The notes beneath the pieces are model-generated. The model worked only from the letters and a program-made list of their open reading frames with translations. It was not told where the DNA came from and did not search any database. Of a stretch of DNA of 10,263 nt, positions 1 through 5,820 are shown in pieces. A program made the position numbers and the translations under genes. Origin of the DNA: Saccoglossus kowalevskii (Eukaryota > Hemichordata > Enteropneusta > Harrimaniidae); contig NW_003122409.1 of assembly GCF_000003605.2 (NCBI RefSeq), positions 975,923 to 986,185 on the forward strand, in the 5' to 3' direction. How positions within the stretch are numbered: position 1 is the stretch's first letter; each line of letters opens with the position of its first letter.

Positions 1-587
1 TTAAATTAATAACTGAACAAGGTGAGGGAAGTTCACCAACTCAGCCTTATGCCTCTATGGGTGAACTCTCACATTATTACAAATTTCTGGAAATTGTAAT
101 GGGATACAGAATTGTTCTTCATGAACCTACATTACAAGAATTTGGTAAAGGAGATATAGAAAATATTTGTCACCTTAGTTACGCATCAATGTTCTCAAAA
201 TTAACAACATGCGGAAGTGAAGTGAATGATTGCCAGGCAACGAATTTTATTACCAAATGTGATGTTCCTTATTATTTTACTGGTGAAAGAGTTTCATTCT
301 ATGAAAACGGGGTTTGGCCAACAATTGACAATCCCTCAAGTGACCTGTACCCACAAAATTCTAAGGTGCGATATGTGTCCGACAGATTCAATGAAGAGTA
401 TTCCAACCTTCTACGATGTCTCCATGAGTCATTCAATGTAAATTCAAGTAACATGGTGGGATGTATGTCTATGATGTCATATTTAGAACAACTTGGCAGA
501 CAGTTAGTTGAGATGCCTATTGATTTAAATGGATCTCTGCATGCTTTACCAATATTTGAATACATCGACACAACAGTTGAAATGTAG
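1..587 (+). CDS. Ferritin-like domain protein (VioB/RebD-related family), 3' part, 5'-truncated by window edge
   Basis: The frame is open from position 3 (first whole codon) to the TAG at 585-587, giving 194 residues without an intron. The ATG at 57 is internal: the 18 codons before it are open and carry EQGEG (residues 5-9), followed by SHYYKF (23-28), the pattern I recognise from the ferritin-like domain (Pfam Ferritin-like, PF12902 as I recall) seen alone and in VioB/RebD-type iminophenyl-pyruvate dimer synthases. Further family-like blocks are YFTGERVSFYENGVWP (91-106), the helix FNEEYSNLLRCLHESFN (129-145) and the helix MSMMSYLEQLGRQLVEMP (155-172), ending at PIFEY. Glu and His in the first two blocks are plausible metal ligands, but this is inferred. 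A Cys-bearing segment (residues 70-86) and the sequons NSS and NGS would fit a secreted protein, though the N-terminus is outside the window. Substrate and role are unknown. A near-identical C-terminal segment lies inverted at the other window end. Confidence 0.78.
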   Translation, partial: KLITEQGEGSSPTQPYASMGELSHYYKFLEIVMGYRIVLHEPTLQEFGKGDIENICHLSYASMFSKLTTCGSEVNDCQATNFITKCDVPYYFTGERVSFYENGVWPTIDNPSSDLYPQNSKVRYVSDRFNEEYSNLLRCLHESFNVNSSNMVGCMSMMSYLEQLGRQLVEMPIDLNGSLHALPIFEYIDTTVEM

Positions 588-1190
588 CAACAACATTTTG
601 GCGGGAACAATTCAAATGGTTTGGGGTATTTCAGGCTTTGTCGGATGGTGTGAATTCATAGTTAGACATGTTCATGGAATTATGTTATATTAGTGTTAAC
701 AATTGGCATGCAGCATTTAGAAATGCTTTATTTTGCTCGTTTAACATGTGTTGACCCAGGTGAATTTCGAGGTAAAGTTGACATGGAATGATTACATTTC
801 GACACGTGAGCCGAAGTTTTTGCCTTCAATACCAAAGCAAAATAATTTGGTGCAATTTAATGGGTCTATAGGATGTACAAAATTATATATAGTAGAACAT
901 GAACATTGAAGAGATTAGCTCAGACCATACTTCAATGTTGAAGTACAGAAACTTATCTAAAAATGAAATGTTTTCGTAAAAAATGTGTGTTTGTGGGATT
1001 TGTTTTCTAGATTCCAATAAATTTGATATTTGGAAATAATCGTTTGGCGAACAAGATCGCACACTACTACAGTACATCCCATGTGCCGCCATAATGGCTC
1101 AGTGTTATAGCCAACGTGTCAGAAATGGATCAAAAGTGTCTGCAAAGACGTTCACATTTTCATCATTCATGATTGAAATTTTGAGCGTAA
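588..1190 (+). other. Probable 3' UTR and downstream spacer of the ferritin-like gene
   Basis: No credible coding frame follows the TAG at 585-587; all frames are broken by frequent stops. The stretch to about 1040 is best read as 3' UTR running to the poly(A) signal at 1016-1021. A short frame starting at the ATG at 1094 has a good Kozak-like context (GCCGCCATA before ATGG) but gives only 69 residues of no recognised family. Confidence 0.4.
1016..1021 (+). terminator. AATAAA poly(A) signal, candidate for the ferritin-like gene
   Basis: A canonical AATAAA lies about 430 nt after the stop of the upstream gene and is followed by T/G-rich sequence. It is the first canonical hexamer downstream on the plus strand. 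Another AATAAA at 1778-1783 is an alternative. AATAAA is expected often by chance in AT-rich DNA, so support is modest. Confidence 0.4.
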
Positions 1191-1490
1191 TCCTGGAGTT
1201 ATGGTGTACACAATCAATCAATAGAAGTTGCCGTTGTTGGCACACAGAAATATACAAATATTTTGCAAACTGTGGACAGGATATCAGTGTACATTCCTCC
1301 TGAATGTAAAGCTGTCGTTAATTCCCTTTATGGTGCTGGTATCTTGGCTTCGCAATATATAGTTTGACCAGCGGGAACAGGTGCATTACCAAATAAGGTG
1401 AAAAACGAGTCAACATTTGATTTTACTGACATAACAAGCGATTCGAACAGCATGGAGCCAGTGAATGCCGCCGACCAAATTATATGGTGA
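1191..1490 (+). pseudogene. Protein-like stretch with an internal stop, possible decayed exon
   Basis: Frame 3 is open for 58 codons (1191-1364), broken by a TGA at 1365-1367, then open for 40 codons to the TGA at 1488-1490. The translation looks protein-like rather than random: IEVAVVGTQKYTNIL, ISVYIPPECKAVV and GAGILASQYIV before the stop, PAGTGALPNKV and FDFTDITSDSNSMEPV after it. A splice-acceptor-like TTCAG lies at about 1540. Neighbouring frames upstream (from about 1094) also contain plausible pieces, such as NPGVMVYTINQ at about 1187-1219, suggesting frameshifts. I do not recognise the family. It may be a relic of an exon, a transposable-element fragment or chance; 58 open codons is not rare in 10 kb. 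Confidence 0.22.
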
Positions 1491-2014
1491 TTCAAATTGT
1501 ACAGATATTAATAACTAATATTTGCTATTCATATTTCAGGTTTGGTGTTACTAAAACCCCAATCTTCCCCTCACACCGACATTATTTATTCGTTCTTTGG
1601 TAACCATGTCATACAGGTAGTATGTATAGGTAATATAGATATGTAGAATATAAATAGATTTGATTGCACGTGACTGGGATTGCCGAGAACAGACGTGACG
1701 TGTTTTTACCCTCAAAATTGTGTACTATTCTCTCGCGTCCACTGTTCTAAATGTCATCGTTACATATGTCAGAGGAACAATAAATACAACGACGTGGTAC
1801 AAATACTAGTTCAAACAAATGAAACCAAATATTGAGCAATTATTGTTGTTTTGAGAACAGTTTACATAACATACATTTTACATTATTTGACTAACCTTTT
1901 TTCCAATTTTAAAAACAATCTCAACCAACAACCCTAGCAGACATACCCTAACAGAATTGTTTCAACCCTATTGTACCACATAACAATTTGAGATAAGGGA
2001 AGATGTTTTCACTA
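1491..2014. other. Non-coding spacer
   Basis: AT-rich sequence without a supported gene, RNA or repeat. The only notable short items are an AATAAA at 1778-1783 and scattered A/T runs. Confidence 0.5.
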
Positions 2015-2053
2015 TAGGTACCAATGTAGACTGTCGACAGTCGGTTGTACCTA
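2015..2053. repeat. Nested palindrome / hairpin with GACTGTCGACAGTC core
   Basis: Positions 2029-2042 form a 14-bp perfect palindrome (GACTGTCGACAGTC). Outside it, TAGGTAC (2015-2021) pairs with GTACCTA (2047-2053) across asymmetric internal loops of 7 and 4 nt. The structure resembles a transposon terminus or a dyad protein-binding site. No function can be assigned from sequence. Confidence 0.6.
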
Positions 2054-2135
2054 ATATTAATTTGTTATTATTAATAAATATTGTGTATAAACGTAATTGG
2101 CGAGAATAATTTGCGAACGCCGGTGCTGCAATTCA

Positions 2136-2155
2136 CTGGTAAGATTTTTTACCAG
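2136..2155. repeat. Small hairpin, 7-bp stem
   Basis: CTGGTAA (2136-2142) is the exact reverse complement of TTACCAG (2149-2155) across a GATTTT loop. It lies in the inverted-repeat-rich island of 2.0-3.1 kb, just before the candidate exon at 2195. Alone it could be chance. Confidence 0.4.
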
Positions 2156-2194
2156 ATCCGGGTACTTTCAATATGCAAATAAATAGTCGCGCAG

Positions 2195-2422
2195 ATGTCT
2201 ATCATTTTATCGTGGAAAATCGTGAAAAGGGTCAGGGGTCGCTGGCTACGAGGATCGCCCACGACTTACGCGAAGTTTGTTTTGACTGTATTATACGCGA
2301 AAGGCCGCAAACAAAGCACGTTGTTTCTAGGCGATTTAATAGTTTTCTTTGCTATTTTGGTTGGAGTGACTGTATTCACTGTGTTCAACCACGCATTGTG
2401 TTCAACCAACGCATTTGATCAG
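2195..2422 (+). CDS. Weak candidate first coding exon with a signal-anchor-like segment
   Basis: From the ATG at 2195 the frame encodes a basic N-terminal stretch (KIVKRVRGRWLRG, residues 8-20), then a strongly hydrophobic run at residues 42-63 (TLFLGDLIVFFAILVGVTVF) and ends NAFDQ at a CAG|GTGGTC donor-like site (GT at 2423-2424). The base composition is more GC- and CpG-rich than its surroundings, and the topology would suit a type II membrane enzyme. The donor is in phase 0, compatible with the acceptor at 4405/4406 in front of the sulfotransferase frame. However, the Kozak context is weak (C at -3), an overlapping frame from 2173 is also open, and no family is recognised. It could equally be a chance ORF inside a repeat. 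Confidence 0.18.
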
Positions 2423-2513
2423 GTGGTCATAATGAATACATTTGCATACATTATGTTAATATAAATTATTTCAAATATGAATTATTCATATCAACTAGAA
2501 ACCTGCAGACGGG

Positions 2514-2625
2514 GACAGTCTCTCGGGACTAAAGTCCCTCGCGTGAAATGGTTCGCATTTCCCATAAACGCCATCGGCGTAACGAATGTCTAGGAAGCAC
2601 AATTACATTAGGCCCGAGGACTGTC
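2514..2625. repeat. Multi-hairpin inverted-repeat block
   Basis: An outer stem pairs GACAGTC (2514-2520) with GACTGTC (2619-2625), extending by CTCGGG/CCCGAG with one bulged base. It encloses three perfect hairpins in a row: GGGACT-AA-AGTCCC (2525-2538), GAAATG-GTTCG-CATTTC (2545-2561) and ACGCC-ATC-GGCGT (2568-2580). The first hairpin shares GGG with the extended outer stem, so the two compete. The cloverleaf-like layout is not a tRNA: arm lengths and invariant tRNA bases do not fit. Most likely it is a foldback or MITE-type element, or a structured RNA-derived repeat. Stem matches are seen directly; the identity is inference. Confidence 0.55.
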
Positions 2626-2658
2626 TAGTACCAATGATGAAAACGTTTGTATTGATAT

Positions 2659-2670
2659 GCCGCCATTTTG
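2659..2670 (-). promoter_or_regulatory. YY1-like motif
   Basis: GCCGCCATTTTG reads CAAAATGGCGGC on the minus strand, which matches the classical metazoan YY1 binding consensus, often found close to transcription starts. Only the motif is seen; occupancy and the existence of a promoter here are not shown. Confidence 0.35.
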
Positions 2671-2725
2671 ATTTGAATATGGGGAATCGCAATAATTTGA
2701 CACAATGTGACCTCAAGAATCGGTG

Positions 2726-2740
2726 TCGCCAGATGGCGCT
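2726..2740 (+). promoter_or_regulatory. CTCF-core-like motif
   Basis: TCGCCAGATGGCGCT contains AGATGGCGC, an exact fit to the conserved right half of the bilaterian CTCF consensus (AGRKGGCRS). The left half (TCGCC) matches CCASY at only three of five positions. It lies about 56 bp downstream of the YY1-like motif. The 5-bp dyad CGCCA/TGGCG may instead explain it as part of a repeat. Confidence 0.28.
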
Positions 2741-2912
2741 GTTATAAGCCGTTGTTTACTGCTGTATTTAGTAGAATTGGTCATGGCAGCAAATTAGATG
2801 TACATTTTGTTTTACATACACTCGCGTGCCCTTGCTGTCATTGTAAAGAATACATAACATCTTTTTATTCTTATCGTCGATACCGTTATTATTGATGATA
2901 TACCATGTCCCG

Positions 2913-3060
2913 TTCACTGCGAGATCCCGCGTTATGCGTGGAATTCGCCTGTGGTAGATAGGCATTTTGACATTAAACTATGAAAAAGTTAAATCATTAT
3001 TTTTTTGTGGCGGACGTCCGGTCCGCGTCTTTCACGCATCACGCGGGATCTCGCAGTGAA
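2913..3060. mobile_element. Foldback / MITE-like element with 28-bp terminal inverted repeats
   Basis: The arm at 2913-2940 (TTCACTGCGAGATCCCGCGT then TATGCGTG) and the arm at 3033-3060 are reverse complements at 27 of 28 positions. The 92-bp interior contains a further hairpin, GCGGAC-GTCCG-GTCCGC (3010-3026), with the perfect palindrome CGGACGTCCG. The arms are GC-rich in an AT-rich setting. No transposase frame is present, so if mobile it would be non-autonomous. No clear target-site duplication flanks it. GGAATTCGCCT just inside the left arm (2940-2950) and GGAAATTCGCCT just outside the right arm (3062-3073) are near-direct repeats, suggesting a rearranged or composite element. Confidence 0.5.
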
Positions 3061-4130
3061 TGGAAATTCGCCTATAATTGGAAGCCCTGTGTCCTCCTGT
3101 ATACTACAGCGTGACATGTAAAGTCTGGTATGGTGGACTCATTACTCGCTATGAACTGAAACAATCTGATGTATGCTGCAACCTGCCAATAAGTATGATA
3201 ACGGGAAGGATGTACTTTGCTTATCAAACTGGTATAAACGACAAACGAGTTTTCCGGTAAGGGAAAAACAATGTACTTTGTATTTATTGTAGCAATAACC
3301 CTATATATTCGGTTGATATTTGAACACCACTGACAAACATGTCACACTCTTTGTTTATAAGTTGTTTTTTCCAAGTTACAATTATCTTTCACTGATATTG
3401 TGATATTTGCCTCGCACATAATGGCTATTTTTTTTTTATAAATTACAAATGTGTGAATCATAAATTTTTACACCGTACGATATCTTTCAATTCAAACACG
3501 AATAAAATCACAATTTCGGGTACATAGCTTGGTGTAACAAACACCATATAGCACTTGAATAACGACGCGACAAGTAGACACTCAGTTGAGTGGATCGTTC
3601 GTGTCTACTACTCAGTTTACAAATGATCAATTTTGGCTTCTATGCATTCTCTGTTTATATAATTTATAATCATCGAAATAATTCACCCAAATTTCTGTTC
3701 AGCTTTTATCATAACTGTTATGACAAACCAGCAACGATCGTGCCTCAACAATAAGGTTGACAACAGTTTGCTATTATTTGATCCCTTTTATCGCGTTGTT
3801 TCTGTCCAGCGTGGCACGTATGTGTCCTATAGACGTACAATGCAACTGTCACCGTCGACTGTTGCTGTATGGGTCCGTAATGGTGCACACATTGTTATTC
3901 AAATGCCATACGATTTCAAATTCCATGTAGCGTGCTGTCATTGTTGTTTGTAGTGGTTGATACTCACAACCCGTTGTATTTATATTAAAAGTAAATATGC
4001 AATAACAGTCATCACCAAATACACATGTAGAAAAAAAGGTGTGTTTGAAGCTTGTCGAGTTGAATATATCGTCCCTGTGCAATATTCACTGTTTTCACTA
4101 CTTCGCCATGAATCAGAAGTTTAAACGTGA
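3061..4130. other. Non-coding stretch upstream of the sulfotransferase gene
   Basis: No recognised gene. The longest ATG-started frame (3720-3953, 77 codons) shows no family motif, and the reverse strand overlaps it with an equally long frame, which points to chance. A 9-bp perfect inverted repeat, AGTAGACAC (3573-3581) and GTGTCTACT (3601-3609), surrounds a 19-nt loop. A T-run occurs near 3430. Confidence 0.45.
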
Positions 4131-4169
4131 AAATATATAGTTAAAGCCCCCTCCTTTAACTATATATTT
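4131..4169. repeat. Perfect 16-bp hairpin enclosing the TATA-like sequence
   Basis: AAATATATAGTTAAAG (4131-4146) is the exact reverse complement of CTTTAACTATATATTT (4154-4169), separated by a C-rich 7-nt loop (CCCCCTC). It sits directly upstream of the CpG-rich 5' exon of the sulfotransferase gene. It might be a short mobile-element relic or a cruciform-forming promoter element. Confidence 0.7.
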
Positions 4170-4197
4170 CGTCGTCACCTGCGTATGCGTCAGATGG
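4161..4197 (+). promoter_or_regulatory. Candidate core promoter: TATA-like box and initiator-like site
   Basis: TATATATT at 4161-4168 is followed 31 nt later by an initiator-like TCAGAT whose A is at 4192, the classical TATA-to-start spacing. The sequence from here to 4311 is CpG-rich and ends in a good splice donor, as expected of a 5' exon. The TATA-like sequence lies in one arm of the 4131-4169 hairpin. AT-rich DNA produces such matches by chance, so the start site is only proposed. Confidence 0.35.
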
Positions 4198-4311
4198 CCA
4201 TAGTGTGTCATTGTTTACAAACAAACGTTTACCCATGAGCCTTTGCGCTTTTAGCGTTTGTTGTTATCGTCGCTTGGGACTCAATTCCCGCGCGTGCGCG
4301 ACCCTCCCGCT
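4192..4311 (+). other. Probable non-coding 5' exon of the sulfotransferase gene
   Basis: This CpG-rich segment (for example CGCGCGTGCGCG at about 4289-4300) ends at CCGCT|GTAAGA, a strong 5' splice donor at 4312. The 5' limit depends on the proposed transcription start at 4192. It contains an upstream ATG at 4235 that opens a short ORF. The exon carries no part of the sulfotransferase frame. Confidence 0.5.
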
Positions 4312-4421
4312 GTAAGATTGGATATTATTTTTTTTACCGTTGGAAATATTATTTCTTCGCCATATACCAATGCATTTGTGATCACTGTCTGTTTTTTTGT
4401 TACAGAATATGGGTACCATGA
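4235..4421 (+). promoter_or_regulatory. Upstream ORF spanning the 5'-UTR intron and overlapping the main start
   Basis: From the ATG at 4235, 25 codons plus two bases run to the donor at 4311/4312. After removal of the 94-nt intron the frame continues CTA ATA TGG GTA CCA TGA, ending at 4419-4421. The uORF therefore has 30 codons, overlaps the sulfotransferase ATG (4409) in another frame, and stops inside ATGA, whose ATG (4418) is the second in-frame Met of the sulfotransferase. Such an overlapping uORF would be expected to reduce translation from 4409. It requires a transcript starting upstream of 4235 and splicing as proposed. Confidence 0.38.
4312..4405 (+). other. Predicted 94-nt intron in the 5' UTR of the sulfotransferase gene
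   Basis: The donor GTAAGA at 4312 and the acceptor TGTCTGTTTTTTTGTTACAG ending at 4405 are both near consensus, and the T-rich interior and length fit a short animal intron. The acceptor lies three bases before the start codon at 4409. The reading frame upstream of 4405 is therefore intronic, and the TTG at 4397 is not a start. Confidence 0.6.
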
Positions 4422-5479
4422 CTTTTACGTATTGGTCACGTTTACTAATATCACTTTGCATCGCTGTTATATTCATTGATGGTTTTTGGTACAAGCACAA
4501 TCTACATAGCAGAGGTAAAACAAATATTGGCGACCAAAACGTAAACATATCTCAGCTGTTGGCCAATTATCGTTGGTTGAACAGAATCAATGTTATTCCA
4601 AATTATTACACAGTTGGAACACGGAACCAGTTTCTACAACAAGGTCACCCTCTAGTGTTTGTTCATAATCACAAATCCGCAGGAAAGACAATGAAGCACT
4701 GTTTACGTGATCTCTTCGTCTTAACAAATAGCTTGTCTTCCAACAGAAATACATTAATGGTTTTCAACGATTTCGAAGATATCTACAGAAAGTTAGCGTC
4801 ATCAAACATTCCTGAAAATGTTATTTTCAGAGGTGGATATACGTTCGGAGTTTGCAGTCTTCTAACTCGACCATGTTCATACTTTACTGTATTAAGAGAA
4901 CCATATGAACGTACGGTATCACATTACATTTATTGTATGAACAACACTATAGATCATATCTGTAAACCACATGGATCGTATAACAAGACTATCAATGAAT
5001 GGGCACTGCAGGTTGGAAGTCATTTTACTGAACAATTGTTTAATAATGTTGATCTGTGTTCTGGCAAATATAAGAACAAATCACAAAAACGCACATCAAA
5101 ATGTTGGCTGAAGCTTCAACGTTACTTTAAAGATGTGCTAACAGAGAAGGAAAAAGACGCATTTTTGGGCTACGCGCTGGATAATATACATAAATGGTTC
5201 ACTGTCATTGGTTTATCAAGTGAAATAGATGTGACTTTTGATTTATTGGAGAAGGCGTACGGTTTACCATTCAGTGTCTGCAAGGAAAGTAACTGGACCG
5301 TAACACAGACTAACATAATTAAAAGACATGACAAATCACAAAGATATGATTTGATGAAAAAGTTGTTAGACGACCCGGAAGTAGAAAAGGTTCTACATTA
5401 TGACGTTAAACTTTACATGAGAGCTGTCGACATATTCAAAGAAGAGAAGACGATGCTTGAATCAAATAAGACGAGTTGA
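4409..5479 (+). CDS. Golgi-type membrane sulfotransferase (PAPS-dependent carbohydrate sulfotransferase-like)
   Basis: A 356-residue protein in one coding exon, start ATG at 4409 in good Kozak context (A at -3, G at +4), stop TGA at 5477-5479. Residues 12-28 (LLISLCIAVIFIDGFWY) form a signal anchor after a short N-terminal tail, giving type II topology with a luminal catalytic domain. HNHKSAGKT (86-94) after a hydrophobic strand (LVFV) is the 5'-phosphosulfate-binding loop, K89 being the expected PAPS-contacting lysine. LREPYERTVSHYIYC (162-176) is the 3'-phosphate-binding block, with R163 and S171 as expected ligands. Family knowledge: these enzymes move sulfate from PAPS to glycan hydroxyls in the Golgi. 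Sequons at N46, N178, N192, N223, N295 and N353 fit a luminal glycoprotein. The acceptor sugar cannot be predicted; the motif differs from the HKTGGT-like loops of heparan 6-O enzymes, and I cannot choose between uronyl 2-O-like, Gal3ST-like or an invertebrate-specific subfamily. The frame is intact. Confidence 0.85.
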   Translation: MGTMTFTYWSRLLISLCIAVIFIDGFWYKHNLHSRGKTNIGDQNVNISQLLANYRWLNRINVIPNYYTVGTRNQFLQQGHPLVFVHNHKSAGKTMKHCLRDLFVLTNSLSSNRNTLMVFNDFEDIYRKLASSNIPENVIFRGGYTFGVCSLLTRPCSYFTVLREPYERTVSHYIYCMNNTIDHICKPHGSYNKTINEWALQVGSHFTEQLFNNVDLCSGKYKNKSQKRTSKCWLKLQRYFKDVLTEKEKDAFLGYALDNIHKWFTVIGLSSEIDVTFDLLEKAYGLPFSVCKESNWTVTQTNIIKRHDKSQRYDLMKKLLDDPEVEKVLHYDVKLYMRAVDIFKEEKTMLESNKTS

Positions 5480-5650
5480 ATAGCAGAAATAACGTACTAT
5501 AATATATGGAGCTTTGCTGTCGATCTGTGTATTTTTATTCTCTAAAATTTATTCAATAGAAAACATATTGGTGATGGAAAATATTACGTTCAGCAGAAAT
5601 GTTAATTCAACTGATTTTAATATGGTTGCATCTCAGCAACTGTTCGACAA

Positions 5651-5656
5651 AATAAA
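5651..5656 (+). terminator. AATAAA poly(A) signal of the sulfotransferase gene
   Basis: This canonical hexamer lies 172 nt after the stop codon and is followed about 30-45 nt later by T/GT-rich sequence (CTTTTTGTAGTTTAATGTCTG), the expected downstream element. The implied 3' UTR is about 190-200 nt. Confidence 0.6.
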
Positions 5657-5780
5657 CTAAAACTTAATATACGCATGACTTTTTGTAGTTTAATGTCTGA
5701 TCATTGTTCGGAATTATTATGTGAATACTAATTAGCTGATATACATAATATGTACCTTTTAGCAAGTGCAGTAAGTATTC

Positions 5781-5820
5781 ACAATTAATTAATTAATTAA
5801 TTAATTAATTAATTAATTGT
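5781..5820. repeat. (AATT)9 microsatellite forming a 40-bp perfect palindrome
   Basis: Nine exact AATT units occupy 5783-5818. With the flanking AC and GT, the whole of 5781-5820 equals its own reverse complement. Such tracts can extrude as cruciforms and are prone to length change. It lies about 125 bp past the poly(A) signal of the sulfotransferase gene. Confidence 0.9.

Noticed and set aside
15-44. Splice donor-like CAAG|GTGAGG and acceptor-like AACTCAG within the first ferritin-like gene
   Set aside because: The bases encode the conserved EQGEG block, the frame is continuous through it, and the implied intron of about 24 nt is too short to be real.
57-59. ATG at 57 as the start of the ferritin-like protein
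   Set aside because: Eighteen open codons upstream carry the family motif EQGEG, so the true start lies before the window.
2514-2625. tRNA or tRNA-derived SINE
   Set aside because: Stem lengths, loop sizes and the A-box/B-box invariant bases do not fit a tRNA.
2913-3060. CRISPR-like repeat pair
   Set aside because: Only two copies, in inverted orientation, in a eukaryotic context without Cas genes.
3720-3953. 77-codon ORF on the plus strand
   Set aside because: No family motif, no splice or poly(A) context, and an equally long overlapping ORF on the other strand suggest chance.
4190-4199. Second CTCF-like site CAGATGGCCA
   Set aside because: It breaks the consensus after AGATGGC (CA in place of RS) and overlaps the proposed transcription start, so the match is too weak.
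4397-4408. TTG at 4397 as the sulfotransferase start
   Set aside because: It lies in the polypyrimidine tract of a 3' splice site; the ATG at 4409 has a proper Kozak context.
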